Of a stretch of 64,000 nt of DNA, positions 1-8,989 are shown in pieces. A program made the position numbers and the translations under genes. Each line of letters starts with the position of its first letter. Position 1 is the first letter of the stretch. The notes under the pieces were generated by a model. The model did no database searches. It was not told the DNA's origin and saw nothing but the letters and a program-made list of their open reading frames with translations. This stretch comes from Chryseobacterium arachidis (GTDB lineage: Bacteria; Bacteroidota; Bacteroidia; Flavobacteriales; Weeksellaceae): positions 488,746 through 552,745 of the forward strand of contig NZ_FQUT01000002.1 in NCBI RefSeq assembly GCF_900129245.1, given 5' to 3'.

Positions 1-406
1 GAATTCCGGTTTTCCATTAAAGCCGATTCAAACCGCAATTTCGGGTGGAGAAAGATCAAGAGTGATGTTGGCGGTAAAGAAAATCATTGCGGAAAGTGAT
101 GAGCTTCCGACCTTAATTTTAGACGAAATCGATACCGGAGTTTCAGGAAAAGTGGCCGAGGAAATCGGAAATCTGATGCGCGAAATGTCGACAGATATGC
201 AATTGATCGTCATTTCTCACTTGGCGCAGGTTGCTGCAAAAGGGAATAACAATTATAAAGTTTTGAAACAAGACATTGCCGGAAAAACTCAGTCAACCAT
301 TGTTCCGTTAAGTGATGCCGAAAAATTAAACGAAATTGCACAGTTGCTTTCAGGAAGTAAGATTACGGAAGCGGCTTTGGCGCAGGCGAAAGAGCTCATA
401 GGATAA
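1..406 (+). CDS. recN: DNA repair protein RecN, C-terminal part
   Basis: The open frame enters from the left edge (first full codon at base 2), so only about the last 134 residues are present. RecN is an SMC-like ATPase acting in recombinational repair of double-strand breaks. The ABC signature ISGGERSR, the Walker B stretch LILDEIDTGVSG and the VISHLAQVAA switch region lie in the order typical of the RecN C-terminal head half. The N-terminal Walker A half and the coiled coil lie outside the window. The ATG at 62 is internal to the protein and is not its start. The family assignment is secure. Confidence 0.95.
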   Translation, partial: NSGFPLKPIQTAISGGERSRVMLAVKKIIAESDELPTLILDEIDTGVSGKVAEEIGNLMREMSTDMQLIVISHLAQVAAKGNNNYKVLKQDIAGKTQSTIVPLSDAEKLNEIAQLLSGSKITEAALAQAKELIG

Positions 407-436
407 ACTTTTGATTTTAGATTTACTAACCTCTAA

Positions 437-943
437 ATGGAAAAAAATCAACTTTTAAAATTAATTTATGAAGAAATTGATTTTGTAGAAGGGGAAATTA
501 AAGAAGATAAAATCATTTGGAAGGATATTTTCGGAGGTGAGAATTCTGTTTCCAAATTTAATATCGTCTTTCGAAATAATCAATACGCATGGTATGAAAT
601 GAATGAGGTCGGAAATGATAAACTTAAAATAAAAATAAATCCAAATTTTATTCTAGAGTGGAAAGTTCCCGTAAATTCCATGGGGGTTTCTTACAGGGGC
701 TGCAGATTTATAGATTTCTGTCATAATTTTTTAATACTCGTTTATGCAGATAAACATCGTGATCAATTGGTTTTTATCAACACTGAAACATTTACATTAG
801 ATAAGATACGTTTAGATCTAGAAAGATTTAGAGTGGAATTGAAATCCGATGAGTTAGTTATAAAAGACTTTTTAAGTGGAAGTCACAGATATTTAATCAG
901 AATCGGTGATGGAAATTTTACGAAGCAAGTCATTACAAGTTAA
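437..943 (+). CDS. Hypothetical protein, 168 aa, no family recognised
   Basis: I do not recognise a family. The protein has no signal peptide or membrane segment, is rich in Lys, Ile and Phe, and looks like alternating beta strands (for example YAWYEMNE, FLILVYAD, RYLIRIGDG), which suggests a small soluble beta-rich fold. It follows recN by 30 bp on the same strand and may be co-transcribed. Its codon use looks more AT-rich than recN, so it could be an acquired gene, but that is an impression. The start ATG at 437 is the first in the frame and has no clear ribosome binding site, as is normal in this genome. Confidence 0.75.
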   Translation: MEKNQLLKLIYEEIDFVEGEIKEDKIIWKDIFGGENSVSKFNIVFRNNQYAWYEMNEVGNDKLKIKINPNFILEWKVPVNSMGVSYRGCRFIDFCHNFLILVYADKHRDQLVFINTETFTLDKIRLDLERFRVELKSDELVIKDFLSGSHRYLIRIGDGNFTKQVITS

Positions 944-1057
944 ATGATTTGCAAAATATCTTTAGCTTTCTATATTTTAATTCTAATTTTTGTCAATCGG
1001 GACAATTAATTCTGTAACATTTTTATCCTTATATTCACTAATATAAAAAAGATAACA

Positions 1058-2521
1058 ATGTTTATAAAATTCCTGAGACTAGAAATTAAGAGTTTTTTTA
1101 GAGGTAGTTCTTTGGGCATCAACCTCGCCATGAAGATCCTGCGCTTTATTGGAATTTTGTATTTCATGGCCTGCCTGGTCGGAGGTGCTTTTCTGGCATT
1201 TTACTACATCCGGGAAGAGATGAATATGGATCCTGTTAAAGTCGTTTCAAAATTCTTAATCATCGCCTGGACGGCAGACCTGATCTTCAAATACCTATGG
1301 CAGGAAATGCCGACACAAAATATAAAGCCTTTTCTCACCTTGAATATTTCTAAAAAAACATTGGTAAATTACATGCTGGGCAAAACATTCCTGTCCGCTT
1401 TCAGCTGGCTGAATTCACTGTTTTTTATCACGTTTTCTGTAATTGCTTTGTTTTATGGGTATAATATTCCGGGTACTTTTGCCTGGCTTGTCGGAGTTTC
1501 ATTACTTTTTTATTTAAACAATTTTATTAATATTCTTTTTAACGATAAGGAAAATATAGCCATCGCCGTCGGTTGTCTCATTGCAGCTGTGGCAGGATTG
1601 GCATATTATAACATTATTCCGGTCCTCAACTATTCCGAGGAATTTTTCTACAGTTTTTATGAAAAACCTTATTTTGTCGTAATTTCCGTTCTCCTGTTTT
1701 TTGCTTTATGGAAAGTCAGCTTTAGGCATATTTACCAGGTTTTTTATTTGGATGAAGGTCTGGAAGCAAAGAAAACAGTAGGAAGGACAGAAAATATCGC
1801 TTTCCTGAATAAATACGGAGCCATCGGAACTTTCATTAATAATGACATTAAAATGTTGAGACGAAACAAGGTAACAAAAGGGGTTCTGCTTGGAAGTGTC
1901 ATGTTCCTTTTTTATGGAATGTTGATGTTTTCTTCACCGATCTATAAGACTCCTGCCATGATGATGTTCATGGGACTGTTTGTTACCGGAGGATTTCAAT
2001 TCATGTTCGGCCAGAGGGTTCCGGCTTTCGATAGTTCTTATTATCCTTTAATGATGACGCTGAATGTGCCTTATAAAGAATATTTAAAGGCAAAATGGTG
2101 GCTGATGAATATTGTAACTGTTTTTTCAATGATTCTGGCAGTATGCTACGCCTATTTTGGCTGGAATATGTATCTTACTTTCTTTGCTGCCGGAATTTAC
2201 AATATTGGAGTGAATTCCCAGTTTACGCTTTGGTCCGGAGCTTTCAACAAAATGCAGATCGATCTTAATGCTAAAGAAAAAAGGTTCGGGCAGAAAAACA
2301 GCTTTAATATGAAATCTCTATTGCTGCTGATTCCTAAAATGCTTCTCCCGATGATTGTTTTCGCACTGATGCAGCGCTTCTTCGATATTACAGCTGCAGT
2401 AATCAGTATCGCCATTTTAGGATTCATTGGGTTTTTATTAAGAGAAAAGATCTTCGATATCATTGTAAAGCATTACAAAGTAGAAAAATACAGTACATTA
2501 AACGCATTCAAAAAAGATTAA
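1058..2521 (+). CDS. ABC-2 type transporter permease, DUF5687-like
   Basis: This is a 487-residue polytopic membrane protein with about ten hydrophobic segments, for example near residues 29-50, 110-135, 140-160, 170-195, 205-225, 275-330, 355-390 and 410-450. Its length and layout, together with the ABC ATPase starting one base after its stop codon, identify it as the membrane half of an ABC-2 type exporter. It resembles the Bacteroidota family DUF5687. The substrate is unknown. The two genes are clearly one operon (stop at 2521, next ATG at 2523). Confidence 0.85.
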   Translation: MFIKFLRLEIKSFFRGSSLGINLAMKILRFIGILYFMACLVGGAFLAFYYIREEMNMDPVKVVSKFLIIAWTADLIFKYLWQEMPTQNIKPFLTLNISKKTLVNYMLGKTFLSAFSWLNSLFFITFSVIALFYGYNIPGTFAWLVGVSLLFYLNNFINILFNDKENIAIAVGCLIAAVAGLAYYNIIPVLNYSEEFFYSFYEKPYFVVISVLLFFALWKVSFRHIYQVFYLDEGLEAKKTVGRTENIAFLNKYGAIGTFINNDIKMLRRNKVTKGVLLGSVMFLFYGMLMFSSPIYKTPAMMMFMGLFVTGGFQFMFGQRVPAFDSSYYPLMMTLNVPYKEYLKAKWWLMNIVTVFSMILAVCYAYFGWNMYLTFFAAGIYNIGVNSQFTLWSGAFNKMQIDLNAKEKRFGQKNSFNMKSLLLLIPKMLLPMIVFALMQRFFDITAAVISIAILGFIGFLLREKIFDIIVKHYKVEKYSTLNAFKKD

Positions 2522-2522
2522 T

Positions 2523-3245
2523 ATGATCACGATTAATAATTTATCCAAAACTTACGGTAATGCAACCGTTTTACATATAGAAAACCTTGAAATTCCCAAC
2601 GGTGAAACATTCGGCTTGGTAGGAAATAACGGAGCGGGAAAAACGACGCTTTTCAGCTTAATGCTGGATCTGATTCAGGCGACAACCGGATTTGTAAGCA
2701 TCGATGGAATTAAAGTCAATGAATCTGAAGCATGGAAAAATAAAGTCTCCGCTTTTGTGGATGATTCTTTTCTGATCGGCTATTTAACACCGGAAGAATA
2801 TTTTTATTTCATCGGAGAACTGAGGGGGCAGAATAAAGCTTCTGTTGATGAGTTTGTAAAACAGTTCCACGATCTTTTTAATGGCGAAATTTTGAATTCC
2901 GGAAAATATGTCCGTGATCTGTCAAAAGGAAATCAGAAGAAAGTAGGAATTGTGGGGGCAATCATCGGAAATCCTGAAATAATTATTCTGGATGAGCCTT
3001 TTGCGAATCTGGATCCTTCTACGCAAATCAAGCTTAAAAATTTAATTAAAGAATTATCTAAACAGGATGGCGTGACTTTCCTTATTTCAAGCCACGATCT
3101 TTCGCATACAACAGAAGTCTGCAACAGAATCGTGGTGGTAAACAAAGGTCAATTGGTAAAAGACATTCAGACCAATCCGGAAACGCTGAAAGATCTTGAA
3201 CAATATTTTGCGGATCAGGTTTCTTTTCCTTCTGAAGTTGTTTAA
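2523..3245 (+). CDS. ABC transporter ATP-binding protein
   Basis: This 240-residue ATPase has Walker A GNNGAGKTT at residues 34-42, a signature-like LSKGNQKK at 133-140, Walker B IIILDEP at 153-159 and the switch histidine in SSHD at 189-192. The usual Q-loop glutamine region reads FVDDSF (78-83), so the canonical Gln appears to be replaced, as in some ABC-2 exporter ATPases. It powers the DUF5687-like permease encoded immediately upstream. The direction of transport is inferred to be export. The substrate cannot be told from the sequence. Confidence 0.92.
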   Translation: MITINNLSKTYGNATVLHIENLEIPNGETFGLVGNNGAGKTTLFSLMLDLIQATTGFVSIDGIKVNESEAWKNKVSAFVDDSFLIGYLTPEEYFYFIGELRGQNKASVDEFVKQFHDLFNGEILNSGKYVRDLSKGNQKKVGIVGAIIGNPEIIILDEPFANLDPSTQIKLKNLIKELSKQDGVTFLISSHDLSHTTEVCNRIVVVNKGQLVKDIQTNPETLKDLEQYFADQVSFPSEVV

Positions 3246-3266
3246 TTTAAAATAAAACTGATAATA

Positions 3267-4190
3267 ATGAATATCGAATCTCAAAATGTGACTGATTATC
3301 CCAACAGCAATACGATTTTCATGGTTTGGAGATTGATAGATGATCCAAAACTTAAGGGAACTTTCCAGCAATTATGTGCTCTGGTTTTAAATTTAAATAA
3401 TTCCGTTTTCAACAGGTTTCCCGACAGCAGAGCAAGCTGCGTCATGGGAATTGGCCATAATGCATGGAATATTTTAGATCTTCCAACCCCGCTTCCGAAA
3501 GAGCTGGTGAATTTTGAAGAAATAAAAGGGGTAAAACATACCGCCGTTTCTACGCCGGGAGATTTACATTTTCATTTAAGAGCGGATGACAAAAGCATTA
3601 TTTTCGATATGGCTATTGAAATTTCAAAATTATTAACGCCTGTTGCAGAAAGTATCTTGGAAATTCATGGTTTTAAATATTGGGATGACCGCTCAATTCT
3701 TGGTTTTGTAGACGGAACAGAAAACCCGCATAATGAAGACCGTGATTTCTTCGCTAAAGTTGGCGATGAAGATGTGCAGTATAAAGGAGGAAGTTATCTT
3801 TTTACTCAAAAATATCTTCACAATATGAATGCCTGGCGAAGCCTTTCCACAGAAGATCAGGAAAAAGTTATCGGAAGATCAAAAGAAAATGATATTGAAA
3901 TGTCCGATGAGGTGAAGCCTTCAAATTCTCATATTGCTTTGGCGAATATCGGAGATGATTTGAAAATAGTTCGGGACAATATGCCTTTCGGAAATCCTTC
4001 TATTGGTGAATTCGGAACATATTTTATTTCTTATGCGAATAGTTTTTCTACTACAAAAAAAATGCTGACCAACATGTTCATTGGCGATCCCGCCGGAAAT
4101 TATGACCGTATTCTGGATTTCAGCACTGCAGTTACCGGATCGCTTTTCTTTGTTCCGACAAGAAATATGCTGGATGACTTTTCGGGTTAG
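3267..4190 (+). CDS. Dyp-type peroxidase
   Basis: This is a 307-residue heme peroxidase of the dye-decolorising family. The family motif GxxDG appears as GFVDG at 146-150 with catalytic Asp149. The proximal heme ligand is most likely His222 in NSHIAL, and the distal arginine is Arg236 in IVRDNMPFG. There is no signal peptide or Tat motif, so it should be cytoplasmic, and I see no obvious encapsulin-targeting tail. It starts 21 bp after the ABC ATPase gene and may be read through from it, but the functions are not evidently linked. These enzymes oxidise bulky or porphyrin-like substrates with peroxide. The physiological substrate is unknown. Confidence 0.92.
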   Translation: MNIESQNVTDYPNSNTIFMVWRLIDDPKLKGTFQQLCALVLNLNNSVFNRFPDSRASCVMGIGHNAWNILDLPTPLPKELVNFEEIKGVKHTAVSTPGDLHFHLRADDKSIIFDMAIEISKLLTPVAESILEIHGFKYWDDRSILGFVDGTENPHNEDRDFFAKVGDEDVQYKGGSYLFTQKYLHNMNAWRSLSTEDQEKVIGRSKENDIEMSDEVKPSNSHIALANIGDDLKIVRDNMPFGNPSIGEFGTYFISYANSFSTTKKMLTNMFIGDPAGNYDRILDFSTAVTGSLFFVPTRNMLDDFSG

Positions 4191-4260
4191 AAATTTAATT
4201 ATAGATATTAACAATTTTTCAAATTTAAAAATCTGTAATGGTTATTTATCATGCATAAGC

Positions 4261-4268
4261 TAATTTTG
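4261..4268 (+). promoter_or_regulatory. Candidate -7 element (TAnnTTTG) for the nitroreductase gene
   Basis: The sequence TAATTTTG lies 19 bases before the start codon at 4288 and fits the Bacteroidota primary sigma -7 consensus. I see no convincing TTTG at the -33 position, so this is only moderately supported. Confidence 0.45.
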
Positions 4269-4287
4269 CGTAGTCAAAATTTAATGT

Positions 4288-4920
4288 ATGGAATTAATTG
4301 AAAAACTGAACTGGAGATTTGCTACCAAAGCAATGAACGGTCAGAAAGTACCACAGGAAAAAGTGGATAAAATATTGGAAGCCGCTAGACTAGCACCAAC
4401 TTCAAGTGGTCTTCAGCCTTTCGAAATCATCGTGATTACCAATCAGGAGATTAAAGAACAGATTAAGCCCCACGCATGGAATCAGCCACAGATCACGGAT
4501 TGTTCGCACCTTTTGGTTTTTGCAGCCTGGGATAATTATACGGAAGAAAGAATCAATAATATGTTTGATTTGACGAATGATATCAGAGGTTTTAAGAATG
4601 AAGGCTGGGAAAATTACAGACAGATGCTGTTAGGTATGTATCCTCAGAGATCTGCAGAAGAAAACTTTACACACGCTGCAAAACAGGCTTATATCGGATT
4701 TGGTGCGGCTATTATTGCTGCTGCGTTCGAGGAAGTGGATTCTACGCCGATGGAAGGTTTTGTTCCAGAAGAAGTGGATCAGATTTTAAATTTAAAAGAA
4801 AAAGGTCTGAAAAGCGTTCTGTTATTGCCATTAGGTTACAGAGATGCTTCAAACGACTGGTTGGTAAACCTTACGAAAGTAAGAAAACCGAAAGAAGATT
4901 TCGTTACAGAAATCAACTAA
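4288..4920 (+). CDS. NAD(P)H-dependent nitroreductase family oxidoreductase
   Basis: This is a 210-residue FMN-dependent reductase of the NfsB type. The N-terminal FMN-binding stretch RFATKAMNG (15-23), the APTSSGLQPF segment (36-45) and the C-terminal LLPLGYRD segment are characteristic. Members reduce nitroaromatics, quinones or dihydropteridines with NAD(P)H in the cytoplasm. The gene is monocistronic, with its own candidate promoter upstream and a strong hairpin terminator 22 bp after the stop. The exact substrate cannot be assigned. Confidence 0.9.
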   Translation: MELIEKLNWRFATKAMNGQKVPQEKVDKILEAARLAPTSSGLQPFEIIVITNQEIKEQIKPHAWNQPQITDCSHLLVFAAWDNYTEERINNMFDLTNDIRGFKNEGWENYRQMLLGMYPQRSAEENFTHAAKQAYIGFGAAIIAAAFEEVDSTPMEGFVPEEVDQILNLKEKGLKSVLLLPLGYRDASNDWLVNLTKVRKPKEDFVTEIN

Positions 4921-4942
4921 TTATTAATTATTTTACTCATAG

Positions 4943-4974
4943 AAACAGCCTTTCAGAATTTGAAAGGCTGTTTT
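4943..4974. terminator. Bidirectional hairpin terminator
   Basis: A 13-bp stem (AAACAGCCTTTCA paired with TGAAAGGCTGTTT) is followed by a T-rich run. It sits between the converging nitroreductase gene and hemE operon and can serve the nitroreductase transcript, and possibly the other strand too. Confidence 0.85.
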
Positions 4975-4986
4975 ATTTTATGGATC

Positions 4987-5019
4987 AAACCTTATAGGTT
5001 TTAAAAACCTATAAGGTTT
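4987..5019. repeat. 33-bp double palindrome, copy 1
   Basis: Two 15-base arms, AAACCTTATAGGTTT and AAACCTATAAGGTTT, are separated by TAA. Each arm is itself an inverted repeat (AAACCT-NNN-AGGTTT), and the arms are exact reverse complements of each other. Copies 2 and 3 are at 38221 and 41051 with different central triplets. It lies between the convergent nitroreductase gene and hemE, just beyond a normal terminator. Confidence 0.85.
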
Positions 5020-5056
5020 CTTAAAAAGCTTCTTTAAGATTCATCAAAACCAAGAA

Positions 5057-6094
5057 TTAAAACTGAGTACTCGGTTTCCAATCCACCACCGCTCGGATAA
5101 ATGCTTCCGCATTTTCCAAAGGAATATTTGGTAAAATTCCGTGTCCTAAGTTGGCAATATATCGGTCTTTTCCAAAACGGTTGATCATTTCTGTCACCAT
5201 TTTCTTGATGGTTTCAGGTGTAGAATGTAATCTTGCAGGATCAAAATTTCCCTGAAGTGTCATCGTGTGATTGGTCAATGTTCTTGCAAATTCCGGCTTG
5301 ATCGTCCAGTCAACTCCTAAAGCTGAAACCGGAGACTGTACCATATCTTCTAAGGCAAACCAACATCCTTTTCCGAAAACGACAACGTGAGTTAGTGGGC
5401 TTAAAGCTTCAACGATCTGGTTGATATATTTCCAGGAAAACTCCTGATAATCAGCCGGAGAAAGCATTCCGCCCCAGGAATCGAAAACCTGAACGGCAGA
5501 AACCCCTTTTTCAACTTTTCTTTTCAGATAAGCAATCGTAGTATCTGTAATTTTCTGCAATAACAAGTGAGCCGCTTCCGGTTGCTGAAAACAGAAAGAT
5601 TTAGCAATATCAAAAGCTTTACTTCCTTTTCCTTCTACACAATAACAAAGAATTGTCCAGGGTGAACCCGCAAAACCGATCAATGGAATTTCATTGTCTA
5701 ATTTCTGTAAAGTCAGTTCAATCGCATCAAAAACGTATCCTAAAGTATCATTCACGTCCGGAACGGCAACATTCTGTACATCTTCCATCGTTCTGATCGG
5801 ATTATCCAACCACGGACCCACGCTTTCCTTCATTTTGAAATCGATTCCCATCGCTTGCGGAACCACCAAAATATCGGAGAACAAAATCGCAGCATCCAAA
5901 GGATATCTTCTTATCGGTTGTACAGTGATCTCGGAAGCCAATTCCGGAGTCTGACATCTTGTGAAGAAATCATATTTGTCACGCAGTGCAATGAATTCCG
6001 GCAAATATCTTCCGGCTTGTCTCATCATCCAAACGGGTGGTCTTTCTACGGTTTCTCCGCGAAGTGCTTTTAAATACAGGTCGTTTTTAATCAT
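5057..6094 (-). CDS. hemE: Uroporphyrinogen decarboxylase
   Basis: This is a 345-residue cytoplasmic enzyme that converts uroporphyrinogen III to coproporphyrinogen III by four decarboxylations. The N-terminal signature [15 protein letters not shown] (residues 19-33) with the substrate-binding Arg, the [14 protein letters not shown] segment and GFAGSPWT are all present, and the length is normal. It is the last gene of the minus-strand heme operon, 41 bp after hemD. The assignment is secure. Confidence 0.97.
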   Translation of the reverse strand: MIKNDLYLKALRGETVERPPVWMMRQAGRYLPEFIALRDKYDFFTRCQTPELASEITVQPIRRYPLDAAILFSDILVVPQAMGIDFKMKESVGPWLDNPIRTMEDVQNVAVPDVNDTLGYVFDAIELTLQKLDNEIPLIGFAGSPWTILCYCVEGKGSKAFDIAKSFCFQQPEAAHLLLQKITDTTIAYLKRKVEKGVSAVQVFDSWGGMLSPADYQEFSWKYINQIVEALSPLTHVVVFGKGCWFALEDMVQSPVSALGVDWTIKPEFARTLTNHTMTLQGNFDPARLHSTPETIKKMVTEMINRFGKDRYIANLGHGILPNIPLENAEAFIRAVVDWKPSTQF

Positions 6095-6135
6095 AATATA
6101 TTAGACTGATATTGCCAAAAAGACAATGTAACTAT

Positions 6136-6819
6136 TCAATTTTTGTTTACAAATTCCTTTTTTATTAAATCCAGAAGAGAGATCAGATTGTTTCCTTCTG
6201 AAGTAAAAACCGATTGTGAAGTATATTTTCTCAACTCGCCGGAAGTGGTTTCCCCGATCGAAAAAAGCATCAAATCCTGAAAAGAATTTTGTTTTGCAAA
6301 ACTACGAACTCCGCTCGGACTAAAAAAGACGGCAGCATGATATTTTTCAGTTATCAACGGATTGATTTCCTCGGTGTTGTAAACCGTAATTTTTTTATAC
6401 TTGATATTTTGAAGTGGAAGCTCTTTATCCAGCACACTTATAGCTAAATTTCCACAGAAATGCAAAAATGTTTCATACTGACAGTGATGCGTGATGAATT
6501 TCGATAATGTTTCGGCATTTTTTAACACTTTAAAAGTTCCGAAGCCGTGTTTTCTGAGTTCGCGTTTTGTTTTTTCGCCCACGCAATAAATTTTATTGTA
6601 GTTCTTTGCCGTGAAATCTTCATTAGGTTTAAAACCATTTTTAAAAAATGAGGAAACTCCATTCACGCTTGTAAAAATCAGCGAATAATTTTTTAAATCG
6701 AATGGATCTGTTTTGATAGAATTTGTTTTAATTACCTCAATACAATCCGCCAGAATATCTTCTCCCAATTCTTTGGAAATTATCTTTGGATCTATATTTT
6801 TGGTAAATAAAATTTTCAT
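6136..6819 (-). CDS. hemD: Uroporphyrinogen-III synthase
   Basis: This 227-residue protein of the HEM4 family cyclises hydroxymethylbilane to uroporphyrinogen III. The family is poorly conserved. Support comes from the length, the two alternating alpha/beta halves, segments such as LIFTSVNGVSSFF and AVFFSPSGVRSF that match the family pattern, and its place between hemC and hemE in a heme operon. Its start overlaps the stop of the amidase gene by one base (TAATG on the minus strand), which implies coupled translation. Confidence 0.9.
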   Translation of the reverse strand: MKILFTKNIDPKIISKELGEDILADCIEVIKTNSIKTDPFDLKNYSLIFTSVNGVSSFFKNGFKPNEDFTAKNYNKIYCVGEKTKRELRKHGFGTFKVLKNAETLSKFITHHCQYETFLHFCGNLAISVLDKELPLQNIKYKKITVYNTEEINPLITEKYHAAVFFSPSGVRSFAKQNSFQDLMLFSIGETTSGELRKYTSQSVFTSEGNNLISLLDLIKKEFVNKN

Positions 6820-7475
6820 TAAGGCTTATCTTTTAAATGTAAATCGGCGACCTGAAGTCTTACTTTATTCATGAACTCTTTTCCGGGATCTTCTTTTGCA
6901 GTGAAATAATTAGGATCTGATTCCTTCCAAAGTTTAGAATTTCTGAAAATCCCATATTCTGAATGTCCGATGAGATATTCAATTTTATATTTTTGAGTTA
7001 AATATCGCACTAATTGCACATTGGCTGCGATTTGTTTATCTGTGAGTGGTTCTTTTTTGCTTCCGATATTTTCAACTCCGATAGCGCAGTAATTTAATCC
7101 AATCGTATGTCTTGCAAATTGTGTCGGTTCCATCAGTTGATAAATGGTTCCGTCCCTGTCAATGATAAACTGCGAAGAAACATTTAATGTACTTTGTTTT
7201 TTCAAAGTACTTCTTCCGCTTTCCAGATTTGTTTTGTTAAAATATTTAAAGTTGCTTTCCACATTTCCTCCCGCAGTGTAATGAAGGACGATCATTTTGG
7301 GAACAATTGTCGGCGTTTTTTGAACCAAACCATGATGATCTTTCAAATATTCTAAGCTCAAGCGAACTCTCTCCGCAGAATAATTGATAGGCTTATTAAT
7401 TATTTTGGGTTCGTTTTTTTGTCCATTCACTAAACCTATCATCAATACGAACAAAAAGCAAATAATATTCTTCAT
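6819..7475 (-). CDS. N-acetylmuramoyl-L-alanine amidase, secreted
   Basis: A 218-residue Amidase_2/PGRP-fold enzyme follows an N-terminal signal peptide (MKNIICFLFVLMIGLVNG). Zinc ligands are likely His in VLHYTAGG, His in LIGHSEYG and a third in the C-terminal region near DPGKEF. It should cleave the bond between MurNAc and the stem peptide in the periplasm. It is embedded in the heme operon, one base from hemD and 2 bp after the DUF1287 gene. That placement is odd, because neither neighbour belongs to tetrapyrrole synthesis. Confidence 0.9.
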   Translation of the reverse strand: MKNIICFLFVLMIGLVNGQKNEPKIINKPINYSAERVRLSLEYLKDHHGLVQKTPTIVPKMIVLHYTAGGNVESNFKYFNKTNLESGRSTLKKQSTLNVSSQFIIDRDGTIYQLMEPTQFARHTIGLNYCAIGVENIGSKKEPLTDKQIAANVQLVRYLTQKYKIEYLIGHSEYGIFRNSKLWKESDPNYFTAKEDPGKEFMNKVRLQVADLHLKDKP

Positions 7476-7477
7476 AT

Positions 7478-8059
7478 TTATTTCTGATACTGATAATGTC
7501 CTGTGATTGTAAATTTAAATAAACAGTCTTCGATAACCTGTCCCGCTCCAATGTTATGTACAATTAAATATCTTTTTCCGTCCGCAGATTTTTTATTGAC
7601 AACAATTCCGATGTGTGTTAAATTTCCGGGCAAAATCCATGTGACAATATCTCCCGGAACATACAGCTCAGGTTTTGTTTCAATAGATTTTGATTTTCCG
7701 AATCTGGTAAAGAAAACCTGAAGGTTGGGAACTCTGCGGTGATCGATATTGGTGTCCGGCTTTTTCAAACCCCAGTTTTTAGGATATTTTGAAAAATTTT
7801 TCGCCATATCTTCATGAACTTCCTTTTGCAGATCAATTCCTAATTTTCTGTACGCCCGGATCACAACATCCGTACAAACTCCTTTGTCAGACGGAACGTC
7901 TCCATTCGGATATTTTAAAGTGAAATAGGCCGGATCGTAAGTAACCTTATCTTTTGTAAGACTTACTGCCGCGTTAGAAAGTTTTTGGGCAAACTGATTT
8001 TGTGCTTTCGAAACAAAAACACATAACATAATAATAAGGACAGTGAAGTACTTTCTCAT
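7478..8059 (-). CDS. DUF1287 family protein, secreted
   Basis: This 193-residue protein has a clear signal peptide (hydrophobic stretch at residues 7-16, then SKAQ). The body holds the features I associate with DUF1287: GVCTDVVIRAYRKLGID (a Cys and Asp near residue 62), VPGDIVTWILPGNLTHIGIV and HNIGAGQVIED. The Cys...His arrangement resembles NlpC/P60-type cysteine hydrolases, so a periplasmic peptidase or amidase role is plausible but inferred. It lies between hemC and the amidase gene, and the two envelope genes probably work together on the cell wall. Confidence 0.82.
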   Translation of the reverse strand: MRKYFTVLIIMLCVFVSKAQNQFAQKLSNAAVSLTKDKVTYDPAYFTLKYPNGDVPSDKGVCTDVVIRAYRKLGIDLQKEVHEDMAKNFSKYPKNWGLKKPDTNIDHRRVPNLQVFFTRFGKSKSIETKPELYVPGDIVTWILPGNLTHIGIVVNKKSADGKRYLIVHNIGAGQVIEDCLFKFTITGHYQYQK

Positions 8060-8080
8060 TATTTTGGAAATTTAAAAGAA

Positions 8081-8989
8081 TTAGATCTGATTTTTAATTT
8101 CCGCCATCAATTCTTTTCCGCCGTTTTCAAGAACAGCTTTTGCGAATTTTTTTCCGAAATTTTCTTCTTCATTGTAGACAAAACTTTCATCTGTTGCGAT
8201 GCAGTTTTTCCCGTCTAATGAACAAAGTGCCGCTTTGAAACGGATCTGATCGTCAAAGATTTCAGCGAAAGCTCCGATTGGTGCTGTACAGCCTCCTTCC
8301 AGCGTATTCAGGAAGTTTCTTTCCATTTCTACGCAGATCTGAGTAGGTTTATGATTGATTGAACTTAAAATTTCGTTGATCTCTTTTTTGTCTGAATGTC
8401 CTGCAACAGCGATGACACCTTGCGAGGGAGCCGGAATTAAAAACGGCAACATTTCATAATCAATGTCCATTTTCATTCTTTTGATTCCTGCCAAAGATAA
8501 AATTGTAGCATCAAAATCACCTTCTTCCAGCTTTTGAAGACGTGTCTGAATATTTCCGCGAATATCTGAAAATTCTGCATGCGGGAAATTTTTAAGCCAA
8601 AATGCTCTTCTTCTTAAACTGCTGGTCGCTAATTTAAGCTCGTGGAATTCTTTATTTCTTGCCGATTCTTTTCTGATTAAAACATCCTGTGGAAAATCTC
8701 TTTCTAAGTAAGCAACAATTTCTAAATGCTCAGGAAGATTGGTCGGAACATCTTTTAAAGAATGCACAGCGATATCGATCTCGTCATTTAATAATGCGAC
8801 ATCAAGATCTCTCGTAAAAACTCCGGTGATTCCTAATGCGTAAAGCGGTTGAGTAAGATTTTTATCCCCTGAAGAGACGATAGGAACGATTTCCGTTAAA
8901 TAATTGTTGTTTTGAAGGTGTCTCGCAACTTCTCGAGCCTGCCAAAGTGCCAATGCAGAATTTCTTGTTCCGATTCTAATGCTTTTCAT
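8081..8989 (-). CDS. hemC: Hydroxymethylbilane synthase (porphobilinogen deaminase)
   Basis: This enzyme polymerises four porphobilinogen molecules to hydroxymethylbilane. It shows RIGTRNSALALWQA at the N-terminus, the SLKDVPT segment, the SSLRRRA arginine cluster and LEGGCTAPIGA, whose Cys carries the dipyrromethane cofactor. I chose the internal ATG at 8989 because the family normally begins right before the RIGTR strand. The upstream ATG at 9013 would add eight polar residues and lengthen the overlap with hemA. Even from 8989 the gene overlaps the hemA stop by 14 bp. Confidence 0.96.
   Translation of the reverse strand: MKSIRIGTRNSALALWQAREVARHLQNNNYLTEIVPIVSSGDKNLTQPLYALGITGVFTRDLDVALLNDEIDIAVHSLKDVPTNLPEHLEIVAYLERDFPQDVLIRKESARNKEFHELKLATSSLRRRAFWLKNFPHAEFSDIRGNIQTRLQKLEEGDFDATILSLAGIKRMKMDIDYEMLPFLIPAPSQGVIAVAGHSDKKEINEILSSINHKPTQICVEMERNFLNTLEGGCTAPIGAFAEIFDDQIRFKAALCSLDGKNCIATDESFVYNEEENFGKKFAKAVLENGGKELMAEIKNQI

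Noticed and set aside
4987..5019. The first palindrome as the terminator of the nitroreductase gene
   Set aside because: A better hairpin with a T run already lies at 4943-4974, and the palindrome has no T run behind it.
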